From positions 2,542,001 through 2,606,000 of the forward strand of contig NZ_CP170453.1 in assembly GCF_042492175.1 (NCBI RefSeq): a stretch of DNA of 64,000 bases. Reading direction: 5' to 3'. The notes under the pieces were generated by a model. It saw only the letters and a program-made list of their open reading frames with translations. It ran no database searches and was not told the DNA's origin. The position numbers and the translations under genes were made by a program. The stretch is from CAJXSN01 sp947492235. GTDB taxonomy: Bacteria; Pseudomonadota; Alphaproteobacteria; Sphingomonadales; Sphingomonadaceae. Positions 56,966-64,000 of the stretch are shown here, piece after piece. Positions within the stretch are counted from its first letter, which is position 1. Every line of letters starts with the position of its first letter.

Positions 56966-59374
56966 CTATTTCCTGCGCCCCTGATGCCGGATATTGCCCG
57001 GGCGGCCGCGCTTGCCGACGGCGTGTTTGCCCTTGGCATCCTTGCGTTGCCCGTGTTTGGAGCCGCGCTTCTGGCCGCCGCCCTTCCCGCGCGGATATTT
57101 GCCTGCGCCAGTCTTCTTCTGCTCTGGCCGGGTACCACGCGGCTCTATCCCGCCGCCCTCGCCATGCGGGATTTCGAACTTGAGCGCCCCGGTCAATGGA
57201 TTGGCCTCGCCCAGTTTCAGCTCCAGCCGCTGACCAACCTCGTAGCGCGTGCCGCTGTCCTCGCCGATCAGCGCCTGCGCCGCCTCGTCATAGCGGAAAT
57301 ATTCGCGGCCCAGCGTCGATACCGGAACCAACCCGTCGCCGCCCAGCCCTTGGATGGTGGCGAAGAAGCCGAAGCCCTGTACGCCGGTGATGCGGGTCTG
57401 GAACGTTTCGCCAACGCGCTCCGAAAGCCACGCCGCGACATACCGGTCGATCGTGTCGCGTTCCGCTTCCATCGCGCGGCGCTCGGTCTTGCTGATGGCA
57501 TCGGTAATGGCAGACAGATTGCTCCGGTCGCGGTCGGACAGGCCGCTTGATTCCGGCAGGCCGTTCCTGGGCTTGGGCTGTTCCAGCTTGTAGGCATCAA
57601 CCAGCGCGCGGTGGACCAGCAAATCGGCATAGCGGCGAATGGGCGAGGTAAAGTGTGCGTAGCTCGCCAGCGCCAGCCCGAAATGGCCTGCATTGGCAGG
57701 GCCGTAATAGGCCTGCGTCTGGCTGCGCAGCACCGCCTCCATCATCAGCGCACGCTCCTGCTCGTCGGTGACTTCTTTCAGGAAGCGGTTGAACAGGCCG
57801 GGCGTGATAACCTGCCCCAGCGCCAGCACCTTGTCCTGCGTGGCGAGATAATCGCGCAGGGCGATGATCTTCTCGCGGCTCGGCTGTTCGTGGACACGGT
57901 AGACAACAGGAGCGGTCTTGCTTTCCAGCGCCTTGGCCGCAGCCACATTGGCGGCGATCATGAAGTCCTCGACCACGCGGTGGGCATCCAGCCGCTCGCG
58001 CACGGCGATCTCGGCGATCTTGCCGTGCTCGTCCAGCACCACGCGGCGTTCGGGCAGGTCGAGATTAAGCGGATCACGCGCAGCACGCGCCTTGGCCAGC
58101 AGCTTCCACGCGGCCCACAGATCGGTCAGTTCCTTGCCTGCTGTGCCGTCATCAATGGCTGCCTGCGCGTCCTCGTAGGCAATGTTGTGCGTCAGCCGCA
58201 CGATGGCGCGGGTGAAGCGATGCGAGGTGATCTTGCCGGTAGCGGAAATGCGCAGATGGCAGGCCATCGCCGCACGGTCCTCCCCTTCCCTCAACGAGCA
58301 GACGTCTGCGCTGAGAATTTCCGGCAACATCGGCACAACGCGGTCTGGGAAGTAAACGGAGTTGCCGCGTTTGCGCGCTTCCTTGTCCAAATCGCCGCCC
58401 GGCCGGACGTAATGCGAGACATCGGCAATGGCGACGATGGCGCGAAAACCACCTTCGTTTTCGGGGTCGGGCTCGGCCCAGATCGCATCATCATGGTCGC
58501 GCGCATCGGCAGGGTCGATGGCGAGGATTGGCACATCGCGCAGATCTTCTCGGTGCTCTTGGCTGAGCGGCAGGTCAGCGGCACGCTCGGCCTCGGCCAT
58601 CACTTCGTCGGGGAAAGTCGTGGGGATGCCGTGCTTGGCAATGGCGATCAGACTGAAGGCTTTGGGCGCCAGCGGATCGCCGACCACTTCGATCACTTTC
58701 ACTCCGGCGCGGTGGCTGCGCCCTGCGGGTTCGGCAAACACCAACTCACCAGCCTCGGCTCCGTTCAGGTCGGAGATGGGGGACGAATTGCGGACCTTCT
58801 TGTCCACCGGGGCGAGCCAAGCTTTCCCAGCCTTGTCGATCTCCACCACGCCCATCAGGCCTTCGCTGCGGGCGGGCAGTTTCTTGATCGGGTAGGCGCG
58901 CCAATTCCCGCTTCCGGCTTCGCCCAGTTCTTCGGTGCGGGAGAGAACGCGGTCGCCGGTTTTCAGCGCGGGCATTCCCCGGCTTGGCGAACGGCCACCG
59001 CCGCGTTTTGGCCCATTGCTTTTCTCGACGATCAGCAGGCGCGGCGGCTTTGCGCCATCGTCGGGATTCCAATTGTCCGGCTGAGCCCAAACCTCGCCGT
59101 CGTCGATTTCGATCACCCGCAAGACTGTGACCTTGGGCACCCCGCCCATCTGGTGATAGGCTGTCTTGCGTCCGTCGATTAGGCCTTCCTCGGCCATGTC
59201 TTTCAGACGTTTTTTAAGCGCGATCTTCTCCTGCCCCTTCAGGCCGAAGGCTTTGGCTATTTCCCGCTTTCCGGCAGGCGTCTCGCTGCTCTGGATGAAT
59301 TCGATGATTTGTTCAGGTGATGGCAGGCCCGGCTTGTGATGGGCGGACCGCTTATTGCTTTGTTTTCTTGTCAT
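56966..59374 (-). CDS. rnr: Ribonuclease R
   Basis: An 802-aa 3'-5' exoribonuclease. An N-terminal winged-helix/RNB_N part (SPEQIIEFIQSSETPAGKREIAKA) is followed by cold-shock-like domains (about 80-230), the RNB catalytic domain with the metal-binding Asp cluster in LAIDPADARDHDDAIWAE (about 300) and VYRVHEQPSREKI, and a C-terminal S1 domain (GETFQTRITGVQGFGFFATIQ). The tail is very basic and Gly/Lys-rich, typical of RNase R, which can unwind structured RNA. ATG at 59374. Confidence 0.97.
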   Translation of the reverse strand: MTRKQSNKRSAHHKPGLPSPEQIIEFIQSSETPAGKREIAKAFGLKGQEKIALKKRLKDMAEEGLIDGRKTAYHQMGGVPKVTVLRVIEIDDGEVWAQPDNWNPDDGAKPPRLLIVEKSNGPKRGGGRSPSRGMPALKTGDRVLSRTEELGEAGSGNWRAYPIKKLPARSEGLMGVVEIDKAGKAWLAPVDKKVRNSSPISDLNGAEAGELVFAEPAGRSHRAGVKVIEVVGDPLAPKAFSLIAIAKHGIPTTFPDEVMAEAERAADLPLSQEHREDLRDVPILAIDPADARDHDDAIWAEPDPENEGGFRAIVAIADVSHYVRPGGDLDKEARKRGNSVYFPDRVVPMLPEILSADVCSLREGEDRAAMACHLRISATGKITSHRFTRAIVRLTHNIAYEDAQAAIDDGTAGKELTDLWAAWKLLAKARAARDPLNLDLPERRVVLDEHGKIAEIAVRERLDAHRVVEDFMIAANVAAAKALESKTAPVVYRVHEQPSREKIIALRDYLATQDKVLALGQVITPGLFNRFLKEVTDEQERALMMEAVLRSQTQAYYGPANAGHFGLALASYAHFTSPIRRYADLLVHRALVDAYKLEQPKPRNGLPESSGLSDRDRSNLSAITDAISKTERRAMEAERDTIDRYVAAWLSERVGETFQTRITGVQGFGFFATIQGLGGDGLVPVSTLGREYFRYDEAAQALIGEDSGTRYEVGQRLELKLGEANPLTGALKFEIPHGEGGGIEPRGTRPEQKKTGAGKYPRGKGGGQKRGSKHGQRKDAKGKHAVGKRGRPGNIRHQGRRK

Positions 59375-59398
59375 GTGCCCCGCAATATGGGGACGCGG

Positions 59399-60763
59399 TT
59401 ACTCGCTGTCATCCTCTGACTGCGCAACCGGCGCAAAAGCCCCCGCTGGAACCGCGCTGGCGATGGGGCTGCAATAGCCAGTGGCGGTGCAGGCATTCAC
59501 GCCGAAGAACCAGTCATCGCCGCGTTCATCAATGACGGTGGAGAGCTTCCCGTCAACCGCGCCTTCGTCCAGCAAGTCGGCGGTTGCCTCGTCATTCCAA
59601 TAAGGCTGATCGGTGCGGCGCTGATAGACATGATAATGATGCGCGCCGGGCACTGCGTCCCATTCCACCACCGTGTCGGTGCGCACTATGGCATCAGCGT
59701 TCGGGGCCGGCGGCATCGGGCTTTGTGCCAATCGGTCGAGGGCACGCACATTGAGCTGCGATGCGCGGGTGAGATAATCGAAATCGATCTCGTCGACTGT
59801 ATCGCCATAAGTGATGCCGTCTTCGACTCGCAGGTCCTGATGCTGATGCTCGTAATCTTCCACCGCGACGGTGATGCGCACTGCGGGATAGCCCCGGTCG
59901 AGGAACGGGATCTGGTCTCCGCCCCGCCCCATGCGATCGGTGCGCCAGATTTGCCGCACCTGCATGCCTTCTGGATCGGCCTCGGCCACGCCCGCAATCC
60001 AGCGTGACAGATTGCGACCCGGGCTGTCATTCTCGCCGCCGAAACGGCGCTGCATGGCGCGCACTTCGGGAGTGGAATCGGCACGGAGACCTTCGGAGAA
60101 CACCCGCACATGCGCGGCATCGCATTTCCCGTCGGACCCGCAGCTGTTCCCGATCATGTCGTTGTTCAGCACGGCCTTGACGGTATAGCCCTGCTCCCCG
60201 ACCCAATCGGCCAGGATTTGCGCGCCGTAGAGCCCTTGCTCTTCGCCGGTCAGCAAAGCGTAGACGATGGTGGAGGGATATTCGCGCTGCGACAGGATGC
60301 GCGCCGCTTCCAATATCATCACGCTGCCAGAGCCGTCATCATTGGCGCCCGGCGCGTCGTCTGTCCCGTTCAGCGGGTCGGTGACCCGGCTGTCATAATG
60401 GCCCTGCACGATGATGATCTCGTCCGGACGCTCCGTGCCGCGCTGGATTGCCACGGCGTTGCGCACCAAAGTGGGCTGCGGAATGCGCCTCCCGTCCGGG
60501 TCGATAATACGCTCCACCGACTGGACCTCTAGACAATTCTCGCAGCCAGCACCGATGCGGCCAAATTCGTCCAAGGCCCAATTGACCGCCGCGCCAATGC
60601 CGCGTTCCGGATCGGTCTGGCTGGAGAGCGTGTGACGCGTTCCGAAGCTGACGATGGTGTCCATATCCGCGCGCAGGCGCTCGGTAGAGACTTCTTCCGC
60701 AGGGTCGCTTTGGGCAAAGGCTGGGGAGGACAGGAGGGCGGCAGCTAGGATGAGTTTGCGCAT
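59399..60763 (-). CDS. Exported M28-family metallopeptidase
   Basis: A 454-aa protein with signal peptide (KLILAAALLSSPAFA). The two-zinc M28 site shows IIIVQGHYDSR (His/Asp), APGANDDGSGS (bridging Asp), LLTGEEQGLYGA (catalytic Glu-Glu) and AVLNNDMIGNS (Asp), with the last His near EDYEHQHQDL. A C-terminal FN3-like segment (VEWDAVPGAHHYHVYQRR) may aid substrate or surface binding. It resembles aminopeptidase Y/S-type enzymes, but peptide specificity is unknown. The ATG at 60763 precedes the signal peptide. It lies 24 bp after rnr, on the same strand, upstream of it. Confidence 0.92.
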   Translation of the reverse strand: MRKLILAAALLSSPAFAQSDPAEEVSTERLRADMDTIVSFGTRHTLSSQTDPERGIGAAVNWALDEFGRIGAGCENCLEVQSVERIIDPDGRRIPQPTLVRNAVAIQRGTERPDEIIIVQGHYDSRVTDPLNGTDDAPGANDDGSGSVMILEAARILSQREYPSTIVYALLTGEEQGLYGAQILADWVGEQGYTVKAVLNNDMIGNSCGSDGKCDAAHVRVFSEGLRADSTPEVRAMQRRFGGENDSPGRNLSRWIAGVAEADPEGMQVRQIWRTDRMGRGGDQIPFLDRGYPAVRITVAVEDYEHQHQDLRVEDGITYGDTVDEIDFDYLTRASQLNVRALDRLAQSPMPPAPNADAIVRTDTVVEWDAVPGAHHYHVYQRRTDQPYWNDEATADLLDEGAVDGKLSTVIDERGDDWFFGVNACTATGYCSPIASAVPAGAFAPVAQSEDDSE

Positions 60764-60825
60764 GGGCAGCGTTGTTGCGCATCTGGTGGGTAAGCTCAAT
60801 AGCTTGGCGCAACACCTTGCCTTGC

Positions 60826-60908
60826 CGTCATCCCGGACTCGATCCGGGACCCAGCTTTTCTAGCGGTATGTTCAATTAGCTGGGCCACGGATCGAGTCCG
60901 GGGTGACG
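60826..60908. repeat. REP-like inverted repeat between proS and the M28 peptidase gene
   Basis: Arms 60826-60856 and 60878-60908 are near-perfect reverse complements (CGTCATCCCGGACTCGATCC with its counterpart GGATCGAGTCCGGGGTGACG), with a 21-nt loop. This C/G-rich palindrome belongs to a type widely dispersed in Alphaproteobacteria intergenic regions. It lies in the 163-bp gap downstream of the proS stop and upstream of the peptidase start. Confidence 0.75.
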
Positions 60909-60926
60909 TTTGTAGATTGGTGAACC

Positions 60927-62471
60927 TCAGTAAGCCTTCGCCACGTAAATACGCTCGACCGCAGGCTCTCCGGTAAAGATGCACGCACCGCTAACCTCGC
61001 CGCCATCAATCGGAACATTTCGGATCGTCAGCTTCAAATCCTTCAGCTGCTCGACTACCTTTTCCAGTGCCGCGCCGGTCGGCTTGGCCCACTGGACCTC
61101 GACCCAACCGGGGAATTTCGTCTTCGCCTGATAGAAAGCGCGCAGGCCCTCCATCGTATCGATGTCGCGCACGATATTGGCATCGCGGCGCTCGGCAGCC
61201 TGCGTAAAGATAGCGTTCTGGATATCCTCGAGCATCGCGCTCATCCCGCTGGCAGCATCTTCGCGCGACGGTGTCTGGAAGTTCGGCTTGCCGTTATCCG
61301 TGTTCCACAGATCATCGCGGCGCAGCAGGCTGACGACGCCATTGTCCATATCGCGCCCCCCGACCTCGATAATCACCGGTGCGCCCTTGCGCACCCAGTC
61401 CCACCGCTTGGCCGCGGCCTTGCCCGGTTTGGTATCGTGCAGCACGCGGATGGGCTCGCCCAGCGCGGATTGCTGGACCAGTCGGGCCCGCAATTCCTCG
61501 CAGTAATCGATCACCGCCTGATCCTCGGGCTTGTCGCGCAGCATCGGCAGGATCACGACCTGATAGGGCGCAATGCGCGGCGGTACGCGCAGACCGTCAT
61601 CATCACCGTGGGTCATGATGACCCCGCCGATCATGCGGGTGGACACTCCCCAGCTGGTGGTGTGGCACAGCTGTTCGCTGCCTTCGCGGTCCTGATATTT
61701 GATGCCGGCGGCAGCCGAGAAATTGGTCCCGAGATAATGGCTGGTGCCGGCCTGCAGCGCCTTGCCGTCCTGCATCATGGCTTCGATCGACCACGTCTCC
61801 ACCGCTCCGGGGAAACGCTCGTTTTCGGGTTTCTCTCCAGCGATCACGGGAAGGGCTAGATCATCCTCGGCACAGGCGCGGTACACTTCCAGCATCCGCA
61901 GCGTGTGTTCTTTGGCCTTGGCCTCGTCCGCATGGGCGGTGTGACCTTCCTGCCAGAGAAATTCGCTGGTGCGCAGGAACATCCGCGTGCGCATTTCCCA
62001 GCGTACCACGTTGGCCCACTGGTTCACTTTAAGCGGTAAATCACGCCAGCTCTGAATCCAGCGCGCCATCGCATCGCCGATGATCGTTTCGGAAGTTGGG
62101 CGGACCACCAGCGGCTCTTCCAGCTTGGCCGCAGGATCGGGGACCAGACCGCCTTCACCATCGGCAATCAGGCGGTGATGCGTGACGACTGCCATTTCCT
62201 TTGCAAAGCCCTCCACGTGGTCGGCCTCGCGCTCAAAATTGGAAAGCGGGATGAAAATCGGAAAATACGCATTTTCATGGCCCGTTGCCTTGATCCGGTC
62301 GTCCAGCAGGCGCTGAATGCGTTCCCAGATACCGTATCCCCATGGGCGGATGACCATGCAGCCGCGCACACCCGATTCCTCGGCCATTTCGGCGGCGGAG
62401 ATGACTTCCTGATACCAGGCGGCAAAATCGTCTTCCCGTTTGACGGAAAGGGCGTGGCGGATGTTGGACAC
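60927..62471 (-). CDS. proS: Prolyl-tRNA synthetase (short, eukaryote/archaeal-like)
   Basis: A 514-aa class II synthetase of the short form without the INS editing domain. Motif 1 region RPWGYGIWERIQRLLDD, motif 2 RPTSETIIGDAMARWI with conserved Arg, and motif 3 near GGVIMTHGDDDGLRVPPRIAP are visible, with an anticodon-binding domain (VIDYCEELRARLVQQSAL) and a C-terminal Zn-like domain ending in RIYVAKAY, as in archaeal/eukaryotic-type ProRS. This type is common in Alphaproteobacteria. The start is GTG 62471. It is followed on the same strand, 163 bp away, by the M28 peptidase gene. Confidence 0.96.
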   Translation of the reverse strand: MSNIRHALSVKREDDFAAWYQEVISAAEMAEESGVRGCMVIRPWGYGIWERIQRLLDDRIKATGHENAYFPIFIPLSNFEREADHVEGFAKEMAVVTHHRLIADGEGGLVPDPAAKLEEPLVVRPTSETIIGDAMARWIQSWRDLPLKVNQWANVVRWEMRTRMFLRTSEFLWQEGHTAHADEAKAKEHTLRMLEVYRACAEDDLALPVIAGEKPENERFPGAVETWSIEAMMQDGKALQAGTSHYLGTNFSAAAGIKYQDREGSEQLCHTTSWGVSTRMIGGVIMTHGDDDGLRVPPRIAPYQVVILPMLRDKPEDQAVIDYCEELRARLVQQSALGEPIRVLHDTKPGKAAAKRWDWVRKGAPVIIEVGGRDMDNGVVSLLRRDDLWNTDNGKPNFQTPSREDAASGMSAMLEDIQNAIFTQAAERRDANIVRDIDTMEGLRAFYQAKTKFPGWVEVQWAKPTGAALEKVVEQLKDLKLTIRNVPIDGGEVSGACIFTGEPAVERIYVAKAY

Positions 62472-62518
62472 TGTGCGTGGACTTTCTGAAATTCTGAAGA
62501 GGTGTTGGCGCGCGGGGC

Positions 62519-63082
62519 TTACTTGCCCAACTGGTCCAGCTTTTCCTGCATCGCGGCCATCTGATCGCGCAGGGCTGACAATTCATCGCCCGATGCTGGC
62601 GGCTCTGCCGCGGCATCGGAGGATTTGCTGCCGGTGCCGGGAATGAACACCTCGGTCGCGGCGCGCATCATCGCCATGTTGGTTTCATGCATTTTGGCAA
62701 GCAAACTTCCGCCTGCCGTATTTTTCGCAGCGTCCTGCCATTTCGCCTGGTTCTCGCGGAAATTCTGCATTGCCGTTTCGAGATAGGTCGGCATCACGGC
62801 CTGCATGGAATTGCCATACATGCCGATGATCTGGCGCAGGAAACTGATCGGCAGCATGGGCGCACCGCCGCTTTCCGCTTCCATGATGATCTGCGTCAGG
62901 ATGGAGCGGGTGATGTCATCGCCCGTCTTGGCATCCTTGACCTCGAAATCGACGCCATCGCGGGTCATCTTTGCCAGATCTTCCAGCGTGATATAGCTGG
63001 AGGACTGCGTGTTGTAGAGCCGCCGGTTGGCGTATTTCTTGATGACGATGGGCTCTCCCGGAGCCGATTCCTTGCCTGCCAT
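62519..63082 (-). CDS. phaR: Polyhydroxyalkanoate synthesis repressor PhaR
   Basis: A 187-aa DNA-binding regulator. The N-terminal PHB/PHA accumulation regulator domain starts with IVIKKYANRRLYNTQSSSYITLEDLAKM and includes the second part with TRSILTQIIMEAESGG; the C-terminus is helical with Met/Ala-rich coiled-coil stretches and a final LRDQMAAMQEKLDQL. PhaR binds PHA granules and the phasin promoter, repressing phasin genes until polymer forms. It is upstream of proS on the same strand (47 bp). No PHA synthase is in the window. Confidence 0.95.
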   Translation of the reverse strand: MAGKESAPGEPIVIKKYANRRLYNTQSSSYITLEDLAKMTRDGVDFEVKDAKTGDDITRSILTQIIMEAESGGAPMLPISFLRQIIGMYGNSMQAVMPTYLETAMQNFRENQAKWQDAAKNTAGGSLLAKMHETNMAMMRAATEVFIPGTGSKSSDAAAEPPASGDELSALRDQMAAMQEKLDQLGK

Positions 63083-63199
63083 AATGCCGCCTGCCTTACT
63101 TCCGGGTGCGCCGGATTGTTTTGAACCGTTTGCGCAGTCTTAGCACTTGCACAAGCTGCACCGCAACGTGCTTCGCTGCAATGCACACGGCGCGGTTGG

Positions 63200-64000
63200 T
63201 CAGCTGCGCATCCGCTGACCCAGAACAGTGAGCAGTTCGTATTGCGACAGACCGCTCATCTTCGATGCGGCCGGAAGATCGTAGGGCACATCCAGCCAGT
63301 CGCCGAGCTTGATCTCTGGCGCATGGGTCAGGTCCACGATGACCATATCCATCGACACCTTGCCGAGCAGCGGCAGGCGCTCGCCGTCGTGCTCGAGCCA
63401 ACCACGCCCGCCCCATGACCTGAGGAAACCGTCGGCGTAGCCCAGCGAAACGGTACCTACTCTCATAGCGTTGCTGGCTGTGAATTCGCGATTGTATCCC
63501 ACGGCATCGCCGGGCTTCAGATCATGCACCTGAATAATTGCGGCGCGGGGATAGGCGACCTGCCTTATGCGCCCTGCCATTTCAGAACGCGGCACGCCGC
63601 CATAAAGCGCAAGCCCCGGGCGCGTCAGGTCGAAACTGAAATCATCGCCCAGGCCGATGCCTGCGCTGTTCGAGATACTGAGCTCGCGCGCCCCGACCGC
63701 TCGCTTGGCTTCGTGGAAAGCCGCGAGTTGCTCGGAACTCACAGAACCATCTTCGTCCGCCGAGGACAGGTGCGACATCAATACGGCCACATCCAGCGAC
63801 TGAATCGCAGGCTCCCGAAGGTCCGCCGGCGCAATTCCCAGACGGTGAATACCTGTGTCGATCATCAGATGGCACGGCCCGCCACCCGTCTCGTTCCACA
63901 CATCGGCCTGATGCAGCGAGTTGATAACGGGAAGTACGCCGGTGGCTCTGGCATAGGCTGCCTCTTCCGCCGTGTTTGCGCCGTGCAGCACTGCCAATTG
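63200..64000 (-). CDS. alr: Alanine racemase (partial, N-terminus beyond window)
   Basis: About 267 codons are present; the gene continues past the right edge, so the PLP-binding Lys region is missing. Visible are MIDTGIHRLGI, ISNSAGIGLGDDFSFDLTRPGLALYGG, the catalytic Tyr in VGYNREFTA and the substrate-binding KVSMDMVIVDL and GDWLDVPYD motifs of the C-terminal beta domain. The enzyme makes D-Ala for peptidoglycan. The apparent start codons in the window are internal because the frame remains open to the edge. A 117-bp gap to phaR holds no recognisable gene. Confidence 0.95.
   Translation of the reverse strand, partial: QLAVLHGANTAEEAAYARATGVLPVINSLHQADVWNETGGGPCHLMIDTGIHRLGIAPADLREPAIQSLDVAVLMSHLSSADEDGSVSSEQLAAFHEAKRAVGARELSISNSAGIGLGDDFSFDLTRPGLALYGGVPRSEMAGRIRQVAYPRAAIIQVHDLKPGDAVGYNREFTASNAMRVGTVSLGYADGFLRSWGGRGWLEHDGERLPLLGKVSMDMVIVDLTHAPEIKLGDWLDVPYDLPAASKMSGLSQYELLTVLGQRMRS

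Noticed and set aside
1..64000. CRISPR arrays, prophage, insertion sequences, integrons
   Set aside because: I found no regularly spaced direct repeats, transposase, integrase or phage structural gene anywhere in the window.

Overview
The window looks like ordinary chromosome of an alphaproteobacterium of the order Sphingomonadales, most likely an Erythrobacteraceae-type strain. The evidence is the G+C-rich coding sequence, the fused ispDF gene, pdhA next to a pdhB that carries its own lipoyl domain, the order dusB-ntrB-ntrC-ntrY-ntrX-hfq-hflX, a tandem double-Sm Hfq, a short eukaryote-like ProRS, and REP-like palindromes of a type common in sphingomonads. I see no transposase, integrase, phage gene, CRISPR array or rRNA. 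There is one tRNA, tRNA-Ser(UGA). Coding density is very high, and many operon junctions are ATGA or GTGA overlaps.

Layout. 0-6.7 kb: partial mscS, a tyrosine-catabolism pair (VOC dioxygenase and hppD), a divergent acyl-CoA dehydrogenase, then ftsB-pdhA-pdhB. 6.7-14.6 kb: seven genes on the minus strand for TadE/TadG-type surface proteins, including a tandem pair of von Willebrand A (vWA) TadG paralogues with a divergent middle segment; no Tad motor, secretin or major pilin is present. 14.7-23.3 kb: a degenerate squalene/phytoene-synthase-like protein, an EF-hand protein, trmFO, a YhhN protein, a TauD-family oxygenase, gyrA and an exported TPR protein with a strong terminator. 23.3-26.1 kb: an NYN/LOTUS protein and an overlapping sbtA-sbtB-carbonic anhydrase operon for inorganic carbon uptake.

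26.2-39.4 kb: lipA-ratA, pncC, ispDF, then dusB-ntrBC-ntrYX-hfq-hflX (nitrogen sensing and RNA regulation) and mazG. 39.5-42.8 kb: a very large exported beta-propeller/amidohydrolase. 42.9-51.1 kb: a nine-gene minus-strand operon running mltB, an RlpA-like SPOR lipoprotein, a D,D-carboxypeptidase, tmk, holB, metG, tatD, an MBL hydrolase and a 55-aa membrane protein. 51.2-55.7 kb: tRNA-Ser, then E2 of pyruvate dehydrogenase, a lipoprotein, a thioesterase, lpdA and a cysteine-rich protein. 55.9-64 kb: a usp-like gene, a peroxiredoxin, rnr, an M28 peptidase, proS, phaR and a partial alr.

The PDH complex is split across two sites (E1 near 5 kb, E2 and E3 near 53-55 kb), and the lipA needed to lipoylate it lies between them. 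The items I rate most worth a second look are the double-Sm Hfq with asymmetric RNA-binding surfaces, the apparent CTG start of hflX overlapping the hfq stop, the SbtA-SbtB-carbonic anhydrase operon in a presumed heterotroph, the paired vWA TadG genes with a swapped or hypervariable segment, the E2 with two peripheral subunit-binding domains, and an RlpA-like protein lacking a catalytic Asp.
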